NCBI GenBank assembly: GCA_017545045.1
Contig: JAFYDA010000002.1
Span: 1 to 64,000, forward strand
Reading direction: 5' to 3'
DNA: 64,000 nt
Source of the DNA: Prevotella sp.
GTDB taxonomy: Bacteria > Bacteroidota > Bacteroidia > Bacteroidales > Bacteroidaceae
Shown here: piece by piece, positions 30,688 through 38,635 of the stretch
Numbering within the stretch: position 1 is the stretch's first letter
Layout of the letters: the number at the start of each line of letters is the position of its first letter
The notes under the pieces: model-generated
Told to the model about the DNA's origin: nothing
Databases searched by the model: none
What the model saw: only the letters and a program-made list of their open reading frames with translations
Position numbers and translations under genes: made by a program

Positions 30688-31710
30688 ATGCCGATGAAGA
30701 TACTCATTACCGGTGCCAGCGGCTTTATTGGTTCGTTTATCGTCGAGGAGGCGCTGCGTCGTGGCTTCGACACATGGGCAGCTGTCCGTGGCAGCAGTTC
30801 GAAGGCTTACCTGACCGACCCTCGTATTCACTTCATCGAGCTGAACCTCTCGTCGGAACAGCAGCTTGTCGAGCAATTAGGCGGACACGTTTTCGACTAC
30901 GTGGTCCATGCCGCCGGCGTGACCAAGTGTCTTGACAAGCGCGACTTCCACCGTATTAATACTGAAGGGACAAAGCATCTGGTCAACGCCCTGCTGAAGC
31001 TGAAGATGCCGTTGTGCCGCTTTGTCTACGTCAGCAGTCTCAGCGTCTTCGGTGCCATCCGCGAACAGCAGCCTTATGAAGAGATACGGGAGACGGACAC
31101 GCCTCAGCCCAACACGGCCTACGGACGTAGCAAGCTGGAAGCCGAGCAATGGTTGGATGCGCTGAGTGAAAAGTTAAGTGCTGAAGGTGTAGAATTCCCT
31201 TACGTCGTACTCCGGCCGACAGGCGTGTATGGTCCTCGCGAGAAGGACTATTTCATGATGGCCAAGAGCATCAAGCAGCACAGCGACTTTGCCGTGGGCT
31301 TTAAGCAGCAGGACATCACCTTCGTCTATGTCGCCGATGTGGTGCAGGCTGTTTTCCTGGCCCTTGAGAAGGGGCAGACGGGCCGTAAGTATTTCCTCTC
31401 CGACGGACAGGTGTATCAGAGCACCACGTTCAGCGACCTCATCCATGAGGAGCTGGGGCGTCCCTGGTGGATTCGTGTCACCGCTCCTGTGTGGGTGCTT
31501 CGCGTCGTGACCTTCGTTGGCGAATATGTCGGTCGTATGACGGGAAAGATTTCTGCACTGAACAACGACAAGTACAATATCCTGAAACAGCGCAACTGGC
31601 GGTGCGACATCGAGCCTGCCCGCCATGAGCTGGGCTACGAGCCGCAGGTAGACCTCAAGGAGGGCGTGCGCCGTAGCATCAAATGGTATAAGGAGAACGG
31701 ATGGCTGTGA
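30688..31710 (+). CDS. NAD(P)-dependent epimerase/dehydratase (extended SDR)
   Basis: The 340-residue protein has the Rossmann nucleotide motif ILITGASGFIGSFI (about residues 5-18), VHAAGVTKC, the catalytic-type YGRSKLEAEQW (Tyr-x3-Lys, about 148-152) and VVLRPTGVYGPREKDY. It starts at ATG 30688 or 30694. The family covers sugar-nucleotide epimerases, 3-beta-hydroxysteroid-type and dihydroflavonol-type reductases. In Bacteroidetes such a gene next to a PAP2 lipid enzyme may belong to lipid head-group synthesis, but this is inference. It overlaps the following gene by 10 bp. Confidence 0.88.
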   Translation: MPMKILITGASGFIGSFIVEEALRRGFDTWAAVRGSSSKAYLTDPRIHFIELNLSSEQQLVEQLGGHVFDYVVHAAGVTKCLDKRDFHRINTEGTKHLVNALLKLKMPLCRFVYVSSLSVFGAIREQQPYEEIRETDTPQPNTAYGRSKLEAEQWLDALSEKLSAEGVEFPYVVLRPTGVYGPREKDYFMMAKSIKQHSDFAVGFKQQDITFVYVADVVQAVFLALEKGQTGRKYFLSDGQVYQSTTFSDLIHEELGRPWWIRVTAPVWVLRVVTFVGEYVGRMTGKISALNNDKYNILKQRNWRCDIEPARHELGYEPQVDLKEGVRRSIKWYKENGWL

Positions 31711-32681
31711 ATTATATCAAATACATATTCGCGATTGAGAAGAAGCCGCGAAAGGGGCTGATGGCAGCAGAGTGGGTCATGATGGGCTACCTCGTACTGA
31801 CGTCGTTGCTCATACTGTTCACATGGACCAAGCTGCCCGACCCGGAGCCCCTGCTCTGGGGACGCTTCCGCACCTGCGTCACCACCGTCGCCCTGTGGGG
31901 GGTCTACCGCATGGTGCCCTGCCGTTTCACCATGCTCTGCCGCGTAGTCCTACAGTTGGCTCTGCTGTCGTGGTGGTATCCCGATACGTTCGACCTGAAC
32001 CGCATCTTCCCCAATCTCGACCCCTGGTTCGCAACCCTCGAACAGCGTCTCTTCGGCTGTCAGCCCGCCCTGCTCTTCTCACAGCAGTGGACCAGTGCCG
32101 TGTTCAGCGAACTGATGTACATGGGCTATTCCTCCTACTACCTGCTCATCGCCATCGTCACGCTCTACTATTTTTTCAAGCGTTATCAGGAGTTCGACCG
32201 TGCGGTGTTCATTATCCTTGGCTCCTTCTTCGTCTTCTACGTCGTGTTTGTGGCGCTGCCAGTTACGGGTCCCCAGTTCTACTATCTGGCCGCGGGGCTC
32301 GATAACATCAGTCAGGGCGTATTCCCTGATGTTGGCGACTACTTCCTGACCCACGACGAGATGATGACGATGCCGGGCTACGAGGACGGTCTCTTCTACC
32401 GGTTTATGATTTTTGCCCATGCAGCTGGCGAGCGACCCACCGCCGCCTTCCCCAGCAGTCATGTCGGCGTGACGCTTGTCCTGCTGTTGCTGGCCTTTCA
32501 CTCGCGTAGTTGGCGTCTCACGCTCTTCGTGTTGCCCTTCTTCCTGTTGATGTGCTTAGCCACCGTCTACATCCGTGCCCACTACGCCATCGACGTATTG
32601 GCAGGCGTCGTCACCGGCCTGATCCTCTATTTCGCATTAAAGCTTTTCTATACGCTGCGATTCAAGGGGAAAACAGTCTGA
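31701..32681 (+). CDS. PAP2-superfamily membrane protein (inositol-phosphoceramide-synthase-like)
   Basis: The 326-residue protein has about seven membrane helices. The PAP2 active-site motifs are AAGERPTAAFPSSHVGVTL (motif 2, His) and RAHYAIDVLAGVVTG (motif 3, His and Asp). The layout, with a long N-terminal membrane half and a GPQFYYL loop, is like the Aur1/inositol-phosphoryl-ceramide synthase group more than the small lipid phosphatases. Bacteroidales make sphingolipids, so a head-group transferase role is plausible but unproven. It is the last gene of the operon. Array B lies 79 bp behind it, then a terminator-like hairpin. Confidence 0.85.
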   Translation: MAVNYIKYIFAIEKKPRKGLMAAEWVMMGYLVLTSLLILFTWTKLPDPEPLLWGRFRTCVTTVALWGVYRMVPCRFTMLCRVVLQLALLSWWYPDTFDLNRIFPNLDPWFATLEQRLFGCQPALLFSQQWTSAVFSELMYMGYSSYYLLIAIVTLYYFFKRYQEFDRAVFIILGSFFVFYVVFVALPVTGPQFYYLAAGLDNISQGVFPDVGDYFLTHDEMMTMPGYEDGLFYRFMIFAHAAGERPTAAFPSSHVGVTLVLLLLAFHSRSWRLTLFVLPFFLLMCLATVYIRAHYAIDVLAGVVTGLILYFALKLFYTLRFKGKTV

Positions 32682-32759
32682 ATCCTTGTCATTTTTTTCA
32701 GCTTCGTTCTACAGCCTCTGTGCACTCTGTGTCTCTGTGGTGAGTAATCAGAATTACAG

Positions 32760-32852
32760 GGAGCCTTCGCAGAAAAGTCCCAAGGCCTGGGAAAAATGTC
32801 CCACGGCCTGGGACAAAAACGCGGAGGCTCCGCAGAAATCTGTAGAGGCTCC
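32760..32852. repeat. Phased palindrome array B (21-bp period, five units)
   Basis: Five palindromes are centred at 32764, 32785, 32806, 32827 and 32848, exactly 21 bp apart. The first, fourth and fifth are GGAGCCTTC/GGAGGCTCC types. The second and third are CCCAAGGCCTGGG and CCCACGGCCTGGG, so the core sequence changes while the phase is kept. Linker palindromes CAGAAATCTG (centre 32837.5) and GGGAAAAATGTCCC (centre 32795.5) fall midway, 10.5 bp from their neighbours. Confidence 0.9.
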
Positions 32853-32967
32853 CCAGAAATAGTTTTTACATCGGCAGAAATCTGCTAAAATATCAGAAAA
32901 TGGCACTTCCCTATCACCCTGACTTGTGCGACGTTGTAATGCACAGGAAACGGGAGGGCGTGAGAAA

Positions 32968-33007
32968 ATAATCGGGCTGATGTTTGTTTAGTCCGATTAT
33001 TTTTTTT
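32968..33007 (+). terminator. Terminator-like hairpin overlapping the next promoter
   Basis: AATAATCGG (from 32968) pairs with CCGATTATT (to about 33001) and is followed by seven T. The loop contains the -33 TTTG of the PP2C gene promoter. Ending the upstream transcript and starting the next one therefore share the same DNA. Confidence 0.6.
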
Positions 33008-33014
33008 ATCTTTG
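32983..33014 (+). promoter_or_regulatory. Promoter of the PP2C phosphatase gene
   Basis: TTTG at 32983-32986, a 20-bp spacer and TATCTTTG at 33007-33014 match the consensus. The start would be near 33021, which rules out translation from 33012 and fixes the start at ATG 33066. Confidence 0.75.
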
Positions 33015-33065
33015 CAACAGATTCGTGGCAATTTTGCCCAAAATCCGTTTAACTATAGAATAACA

Positions 33066-35099
33066 ATGCGAAAGAATCCATTCCTTATCACCCTGATGTG
33101 CATGGTGCTGGCCGTTGCAGGATGCGATGGTGGAGGTGTCGTAACCGACAGTCAGCGGAAGTGGGCTGACAGTCTGATGAACGCTACCTATATTTCAAGA
33201 GACTATCAGCGTATCATGACGCTGGCCGACAGTCTGAAGGCGACGGGGCTCTTCTCTGAAGGCAAGACCTGCTACTGGCTGGGCTATGCCAGCGACCGCA
33301 TGAACCAGAAGCGCATGGCCGAGTTCTACTGGAAGATGGGCATTACGGCGACGGAAGAGGCCACCGACGATGAGAGCGTGAACATCTATGCCAACACGGC
33401 CAGCCGCCTGACGGGTCTGAAGTGTACCTGGGGCGAGTACGAGGCTGCCCTGAAGGTATCGCTCCCCGCTGTCGACCGATTGAGGAAACTGGGCTGTGAC
33501 ACGACGAGCGAATATACCAACCTGCTAATCTATACGGGCTGTTGCCAGAGCCATTTCGGCATCAGTGAGTCGGCCATCGACGAGACGTTGCAGCGCGGCT
33601 ATGATTCCCACCTCAAAAACATCAGCATGCATCCGAATGCCATTGCCTGTCGTGATGCCATGGTCGGTGTCATCAACATCATCTTCAACTATATAGAAAT
33701 GCAGGATTACAAGAAGGCCATGACGTGGATTAACAACTACGGTGACCTGATAGGGAAGTATGCACAGATGCCGGATGCCCGTTCAGACTACCTTGAACGG
33801 CAGCAGGGCCGCTACGAACTGTTTCGTGCCACGGCACTTGAAGGCACAGGGCGCAGGACAGAGGCAGCGGCGGCATATCAGAAGTACCGGCGGATGGCGG
33901 GCAGCCAGACGGCAGAAGGCCGGATCTTCGGCTGCGACTATCTTCGCGTGGCCGGAAGATGGCAGGAGGCTGCCGACAACTACAGCAGCCTGGACGAGTT
34001 GATGGCGGAGAACAAGTCAACCTTCTCGTTGGAGAACATCCAGAAAATGCTGTTGAAGAAGTTTGAGGTCAACATGATGGCCGGACGCTTAGATTCGGCC
34101 AAGGCCGTGAGCATGGCCATCGCCCAGCACCTCGACTCAGCCATCACAGCGACACAAGTGGCCGATGCCCGCGAACACGAGGCCGTTCACCAGAAAGAAC
34201 AGGAGATGGTGGCCGAGCGCGAGCAGGCACAGCACCAGCGCATGGTGAGCCGGCTGACCATCATGGCGGTCATTATCGCGGCACTGTTCATCTATATCAT
34301 CGTGCGCCAAAGAGCCGCCAAGCGCCTCGCTGAGGTAAAGGCGGCTCAGGAGCGCATAGAGAGCGAACTACGTATTGCCCGCAACATTCAGATGTCTATG
34401 CTGCCAAGCACATTCCCCCAGCGCGAGGGCTTGGAAATGTTCGCCTCAATGACCCCCGCCAAGGAGGTTGGCGGCGACCTCTACGGCTATCTGATGGAGG
34501 ACAACCGGCTCTACTTCGCCTTGGGCGACGTCAGCGGCAAGGGTGTTCCTGCCTCGCTGTTCATGGCACAGGCTACGCGACTGTTCCTGACGTTGGCTAA
34601 ACAGGGAATGATGCCCGCAGAAATCTGCACGCGAATGAACGATGCCCTGAGTGGCGAGGACAACGAGAACAGCATGTTCGTCACTTTCTTCCTCGGACTG
34701 GTGGACTTGGAGACGGGTCACCTCGACTTCTGCAACGCTGGTCACAACCCACCAGTTATTGGTGGCGGCAGCCATCACGTTGATTTCCTTGAAATGTTGC
34801 CGAATGTTCCCATCGGCCTCTTTCCGGGCTTCGAATACGCAGGCGAGCAGATTGACACGATCAAGGATCGTCCGCTGTTTATCTACACCGACGGACTCAA
34901 CGAAGCGGAGAACCCGCAGCAGGAGCAATTTGGCGACGACCGTCTGCTCAGTATCCTGCGCACCATCTCCTTCGACTCTGCCCAGCAGGTCATCGAAACA
35001 CTGCAGGCCGAGGTCGAAACCCACCGCAACGGTGCCGAGCCCAACGATGACCTCACGATGATGTGCCTCAACGTTCACTCCGGCGCGACAGGCTGTTGA
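33066..35099 (+). CDS. Sensor-type PP2C/SpoIIE serine phosphatase with periplasmic TPR region
   Basis: The 677-residue protein has a lipobox-like signal LAVAGC (Cys 20), then GGG. A helical repeat region follows, probably tetratricopeptide repeats (about residues 30-370: ADSLKATGLFSEGKTCYWLGYAS, EAAAAYQKYRRMAGSQ). A membrane helix (IMAVIIAALFIYIIV, about 397-415) leads to a cytoplasmic coiled coil (KAAQERIESELRIARNIQMSMLP) and a SpoIIE/RsbU domain. That domain has AKEVGGDLYGY, LALGDVSGKGVPASLFMA-type metal motifs and a final NDDLTMMCL. Such phosphatases usually act on anti-anti-sigma proteins. The partner is not in the window. A lipoprotein signal on a protein with a later membrane helix is odd. 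Confidence 0.88.
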   Translation: MRKNPFLITLMCMVLAVAGCDGGGVVTDSQRKWADSLMNATYISRDYQRIMTLADSLKATGLFSEGKTCYWLGYASDRMNQKRMAEFYWKMGITATEEATDDESVNIYANTASRLTGLKCTWGEYEAALKVSLPAVDRLRKLGCDTTSEYTNLLIYTGCCQSHFGISESAIDETLQRGYDSHLKNISMHPNAIACRDAMVGVINIIFNYIEMQDYKKAMTWINNYGDLIGKYAQMPDARSDYLERQQGRYELFRATALEGTGRRTEAAAAYQKYRRMAGSQTAEGRIFGCDYLRVAGRWQEAADNYSSLDELMAENKSTFSLENIQKMLLKKFEVNMMAGRLDSAKAVSMAIAQHLDSAITATQVADAREHEAVHQKEQEMVAEREQAQHQRMVSRLTIMAVIIAALFIYIIVRQRAAKRLAEVKAAQERIESELRIARNIQMSMLPSTFPQREGLEMFASMTPAKEVGGDLYGYLMEDNRLYFALGDVSGKGVPASLFMAQATRLFLTLAKQGMMPAEICTRMNDALSGEDNENSMFVTFFLGLVDLETGHLDFCNAGHNPPVIGGGSHHVDFLEMLPNVPIGLFPGFEYAGEQIDTIKDRPLFIYTDGLNEAENPQQEQFGDDRLLSILRTISFDSAQQVIETLQAEVETHRNGAEPNDDLTMMCLNVHSGATGC

Positions 35100-35154
35100 A
35101 GTAGGTGGAATACATGCGCTATGCCATACTGTAATTATAAATAAAGCAAGAACA

Positions 35155-36741
35155 ATGAAAACGACATTACCTTTGTGGATGCAGACAATCATCCTTCTGT
35201 TTGGTCTGACGGCAGTTGTACCGGTTAAGACATGGGCACAAGCTGAACCGTCGGAACGGCTGACGAGGCTGCTCAAGCCCGGCACAAGCACAGTCTATTC
35301 GTTCAACTATCCGACCGTCAACACCGCCGGCGAACGCATCGTGCTCTCAGCGGCCCTCATTGCCTGGACTCCTAACGACCGGCAGGAGAGCGACAGCATC
35401 GAGACCTTACATATCTACAGCCACGCCACCATCGGTGGTGATGAGGAACGGCCTACCACGCAAGGCTTCTCCAAAGAACAGATGATGTTACAGACGCTGC
35501 CAAGGCGTACATACGGTGAACTCTTTGATGATACCAACGCCGAATACGTGGGACGCTGTATCATCATCGCGCCCGACTATGAGGGCTTTGGCGTCACCAA
35601 GGATTTGCCCCATCCCTATCTCTCGCAGCGACTGACGGCGCAGCAGGTGCTCGATGCCGTCAACTACGGGCTTGATCTCTACCGCAAGGAGGTGGCAGAG
35701 AAGACGGATGAAAACCCGCTGCTGCCCATCAAGAGCGACTGGCGCACGTTTGGCCTCGGCTATTCACAGGGGGGCGCGGTCACACTGGCTGTACAGCGCC
35801 TTATCGAGGAGCAGGGGCTGGCAGGACAGTTGCACTTCTATGGCAGCATCTGCGGCGACGGCCCATACGATCTCATAGAGACCATGCGCTACTATTTCGA
35901 TGATGACGGTACCAGTTACGGCGCGAAGACTGATCACCGGCAGGGCATCTGTACCTATCCCGTGGTCGTTCCGCTCATCATCAAGGGCATGTGCGCCACA
36001 CATCCGGCAATGGCTTCATACCGTATCAACGATTACCTGTCGCAACAACTGCTCGACACCGACGTGCTGAGCTGGATAGACAGCAAGGAATACACCACAA
36101 GCGAGATGTCAAAGATGTGGTACGACCAGCTACAGTCTGGCTTAGATGTCCAAGACCGCCACTATACCCCGGAGCAGATGGCAGAGATGTTCTCCACGCC
36201 CAAAAAGGACAAAGTATGGGGACATTTGGACAAGATGTTCACACCAGAGATATTTGACTACTTGAACAACGCCGACAATCTGTCTGTCGTGCCGAGCGAG
36301 GCAGCCAACGCCCCGCAGGCTCTGCATCGCGCCTTGGCCGACAACTCGGTCGCCACGGGGTGGGAGCCACAGCACCGCATACAGTTCTTCCACTCGCGTG
36401 GCGACATGGTCGTTCCCTACGGTAATTACTTGGCCTTCCGTGACGCACATCCAAGTGGCGAGAACAGCATGTATCGGATTGACGACACTTTCACCGACAG
36501 TGACCACATGGATGCTGCCACCGTTTTTTTCCTGGAATTATGTGTCACCGGCTCTTTCGTTCCTCACTACCAGTGGATCAGTGAGGCCGTTATCCCAACA
36601 GGCATCGATACGAAGTGCATGACCGCCGCTCAGCGTCTGATGAACGGCGGATGGTACACACTCGACGGCCGCAAGCTCTCGACCCGGCCGACAACGAAAG
36701 GACTGTATATCCATGGAGGACGTAAAGTCGTCATCCCCTAA
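35155..36741 (+). CDS. Secreted alpha/beta hydrolase with a type IX-like C-terminal tail
   Basis: The 528-residue protein has a signal peptide (to about residue 28, VKTWAQ). The alpha/beta hydrolase core contains IIAPDYEGFGVT and the nucleophile elbow GLGYSQGGAVT (Ser about 204), as in secretory lipases and cutinase-like esterases. An acid residue and His are likely in FFHSRGDMVVPY and TDSDHMDA. The last 30 residues, GGWYTLDGRKL followed by KGLYIHGGRKVVI, resemble the last strands of T9SS sorting domains and occur in the neighbouring pseudogene too. The substrate may be an ester on a polysaccharide or lipid; it cannot be told from the sequence. Confidence 0.85.
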   Translation: MKTTLPLWMQTIILLFGLTAVVPVKTWAQAEPSERLTRLLKPGTSTVYSFNYPTVNTAGERIVLSAALIAWTPNDRQESDSIETLHIYSHATIGGDEERPTTQGFSKEQMMLQTLPRRTYGELFDDTNAEYVGRCIIIAPDYEGFGVTKDLPHPYLSQRLTAQQVLDAVNYGLDLYRKEVAEKTDENPLLPIKSDWRTFGLGYSQGGAVTLAVQRLIEEQGLAGQLHFYGSICGDGPYDLIETMRYYFDDDGTSYGAKTDHRQGICTYPVVVPLIIKGMCATHPAMASYRINDYLSQQLLDTDVLSWIDSKEYTTSEMSKMWYDQLQSGLDVQDRHYTPEQMAEMFSTPKKDKVWGHLDKMFTPEIFDYLNNADNLSVVPSEAANAPQALHRALADNSVATGWEPQHRIQFFHSRGDMVVPYGNYLAFRDAHPSGENSMYRIDDTFTDSDHMDAATVFFLELCVTGSFVPHYQWISEAVIPTGIDTKCMTAAQRLMNGGWYTLDGRKLSTRPTTKGLYIHGGRKVVIP

Positions 36742-38340
36742 GGATCGGTTTTAGCTACAGCAACACGTACTTCCAACTCGATGCCGACATCAGCGTCACG
36801 ACAATGGTGGGAACGGGTACCACAGGCAATAACGCGAAGTCCTTCAGCGGAATCTTCAACGGCGGCAAGATCGTGACCACCAACGGCACCACCTGTTGCG
36901 GCGGCTTTGTGGGCTATACCAGTGACCATCAAGAATAGCATTTACGCTCCACAGACCGATGCTAACGCCGTTAACGACGGAGCCACCTTCTATCGCTACA
37001 ACACGAAGCACGTAGGCACCATCACCCTGACCAACTGCTACTATACGCAGACGCTCGGTACGGCGCAGGGCAAGCAGGCTTTGAGCATAGGCTTCCCCGT
37101 GGACGTCGACATCACCGTTGTGCCCACAGGCAATGCCACCGAATATGGTGCGAGCGACATTATTGACTATGAGGGCAATGCCACAATGGACGACACCAAT
37201 GGCTACGTCCTCACGATGGTAAGTACGAATGTCGTCTTCGGTTTCGCAATGACAGGCCCCGCCCTTTACTACATTGAAGGCAACGGCACATCGGCTTCAC
37301 CATACATCATCAGCAATGCCGGCGTTTGGGAGTATATCGTCAGCCTCGTGAACTATGGTCAGAAGTATGTTTCTGGCAAGGATGAAGAGGACAAAGACAT
37401 CTATTCAGAATACGCCACCGCCTACTACAAGCTCACCGACGACATTGAGGTGACGACGATGATGGGTTCTGAGAGCCACAGGTTCAAGGGTCACTTTGAC
37501 GGCAACGAACATACGCTGACCTTCAACTACCACAGTAATGAGCAGTACACTGCCCCGTTCCGCTACATCGAGAATGCCGAAATCAGCAACCTGCGCATAG
37601 ATGGCAACATCACAACGGGGAGGTTGTTCGCAGTCGGCTTCGTGGCCAACGCCAAAGGCAACAACACGATAACCAACTGCCGTGGCGCTATTGAGCCCGA
37701 CAACTGGCTTGTTTCGCCGCAACTCACATTGGACGGCACAATGAAGGTGTGGCTGAAGGGGCAGGACGGAGATGATTACAGGGAGCATTTCGCCATCTAT
37801 CTCTCTACCACAGGCGGCAGCAAGAGCGATTTCCTTGATGGAAGCGGAAACCTGCAGAACGGAGTCGTCACGCTGGTGTCCGAGACTGAGACCACCAATA
37901 AATACCAGGAATAGTCCATGCGCCGCCTGCACTTTCATCGTAGAGGCTGAAATCGTCGAGCACGAGATAGAACTGGTCATTGCAGTTGAAGTGGCGGATA
38001 GCGATGTAGCCAGTCCCGCTGTAGGCACTCAGGTCGGCGGTGCTTCCTCGGCGCGGCGAATACGCTGTACTTCCCCCAGCCCTCTGGCGATAAGATACCT
38101 CACCTCAACGCCTTCCGTGCATACTTCCAACTCTCCAATGGCCTCACTGCCGGAGACGTAGCCTCTGCCCGCCTGTACTTTGATGGCGAGGACACACAGA
38201 CGGGAATGGGTCACACAGAAATCACAGACCATACGGACAAGGCTGACGCATGGTATAGCCTCGACGGTCGTAAGCTCCAAGGCCAGCCGACGCAGAAAGG
38301 ACTCTATATCCATGGTGTCCGCAAGGTCGCGATTAAATGA
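36742..38340 (+). pseudogene. Mosaic pseudogene of a large surface protein with an inverted internal piece
   Basis: Fragments of one or more Prevotella-type surface proteins are joined here. At 36748-36945 a frame reads YFQLDADISVTT, then SFSGIFNGG and GGFVGYT, and stops at TAG. A second frame (36907-37914) continues as TIKNSIYAPQTDANAV, then GHFDGNEHTLTFNY (GLUG/filamentous repeat type) and NWLVSPQLTL (cleaved-adhesin-like beta sandwich). At about 37912-38037 the next piece is on the minus strand: SAYSGTGYIAIRHFNCNDQF, then YLVLDDFSLYDES. This is the natural continuation of the sandwich domain, inverted. From 38059 the plus frame resumes (NTLYFPQPSGDKIPHL, then ARLYFDGED) and ends with WYSLDGRKL and KGLYIHGVRKVAIK at 38340. 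No start codon with a signal peptide remains. Confidence 0.75.
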
Positions 38341-38418
38341 GAGAAGTGAGAGCTTGCTCACACTTCCGAGCGTGAGCGAGCTCGAGCTTCAGCTCAAGGT
38401 CGCGATTAAGTGAGAGAT
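38322..38418. repeat. Direct repeat of the pseudogene 3' end flanking a palindrome cluster
   Basis: A 23-nt sequence beginning CAAGGTCGCGATTAA (the last codons, the stop and the next few bases) is present at 38322-38344 and again at 38396-38418, offset by 74 bp with one difference. Between the copies lie nested palindromes: GTGAGAGCTTGCTCAC (38346-38361), CGAGCTCG (38377-38384) and GAGCTTCAGCTC (38384-38395). This resembles the other palindrome arrays in placement but not in strict phasing. Confidence 0.65.
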
Positions 38419-38446
38419 TAAAAAGAAGTGAAATCTCTTTTTTTTC
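38412..38446 (+). terminator. Intrinsic terminator after the pseudogene
   Basis: GAGAGATT pairs with AATCTCTT around a short A/G-rich loop and is followed by a run of T. It would end transcripts from the hydrolase/pseudogene region before the greA promoter. Confidence 0.6.
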
Positions 38447-38456
38447 TGTGAGAAAA

Positions 38457-38488
38457 TTTGGAGGTGTCAAAATTATTCCTTACCTTTG
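38457..38488 (+). promoter_or_regulatory. greA promoter
   Basis: TTTG at 38457-38460, a 20-bp spacer and TACCTTTG at 38481-38488 match the Bacteroidetes consensus. The start would be near 38495, which leaves a leader of about 140 nt. Confidence 0.75.
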
Positions 38489-38515
38489 CAACCGAAAAGA
38501 CATAATAGCCAATGG

Positions 38516-38557
38516 GATTCCGACATCAGCGCACGCGTCGGAATTCTTTTGTTTTTT
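38516..38557 (+). terminator. Intrinsic terminator inside the greA leader
   Basis: ATTCCGAC (38517-38524) pairs with GTCGGAAT (38537-38544). A second small stem GCG/CGC can form in the loop, and the tract TCTTTTGTTTTTT follows. It lies about 25-60 nt after the predicted start and 80 nt before the ATG, so it must reduce read-through into greA and would release a short RNA of about 60 nt. Confidence 0.7.
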
Positions 38558-38635
38558 GTCTGCCTAAAATAAATAAGACTCTGGCTTAACCGCCTGAACT
38601 TAAAATATAAATAGTATATAGTAAAATAGTATATT

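Larger units (their letters stand above)
32682..33065. other. Intergenic region with array B, a hairpin and a strong promoter
   Basis: No gene is supported. The content in order is a T-rich stretch, phased palindrome array B (32760-32852), an AT-rich spacer, then an inverted repeat at 32968-33000 that overlaps the promoter of the PP2C gene. The leader before ATG 33066 is about 45 nt. Confidence 0.7.

Noticed and set aside
33012..33065. Upstream start for the PP2C phosphatase
   Set aside because: It overlaps the -7 element; the lipoprotein signal starts at ATG 33066.
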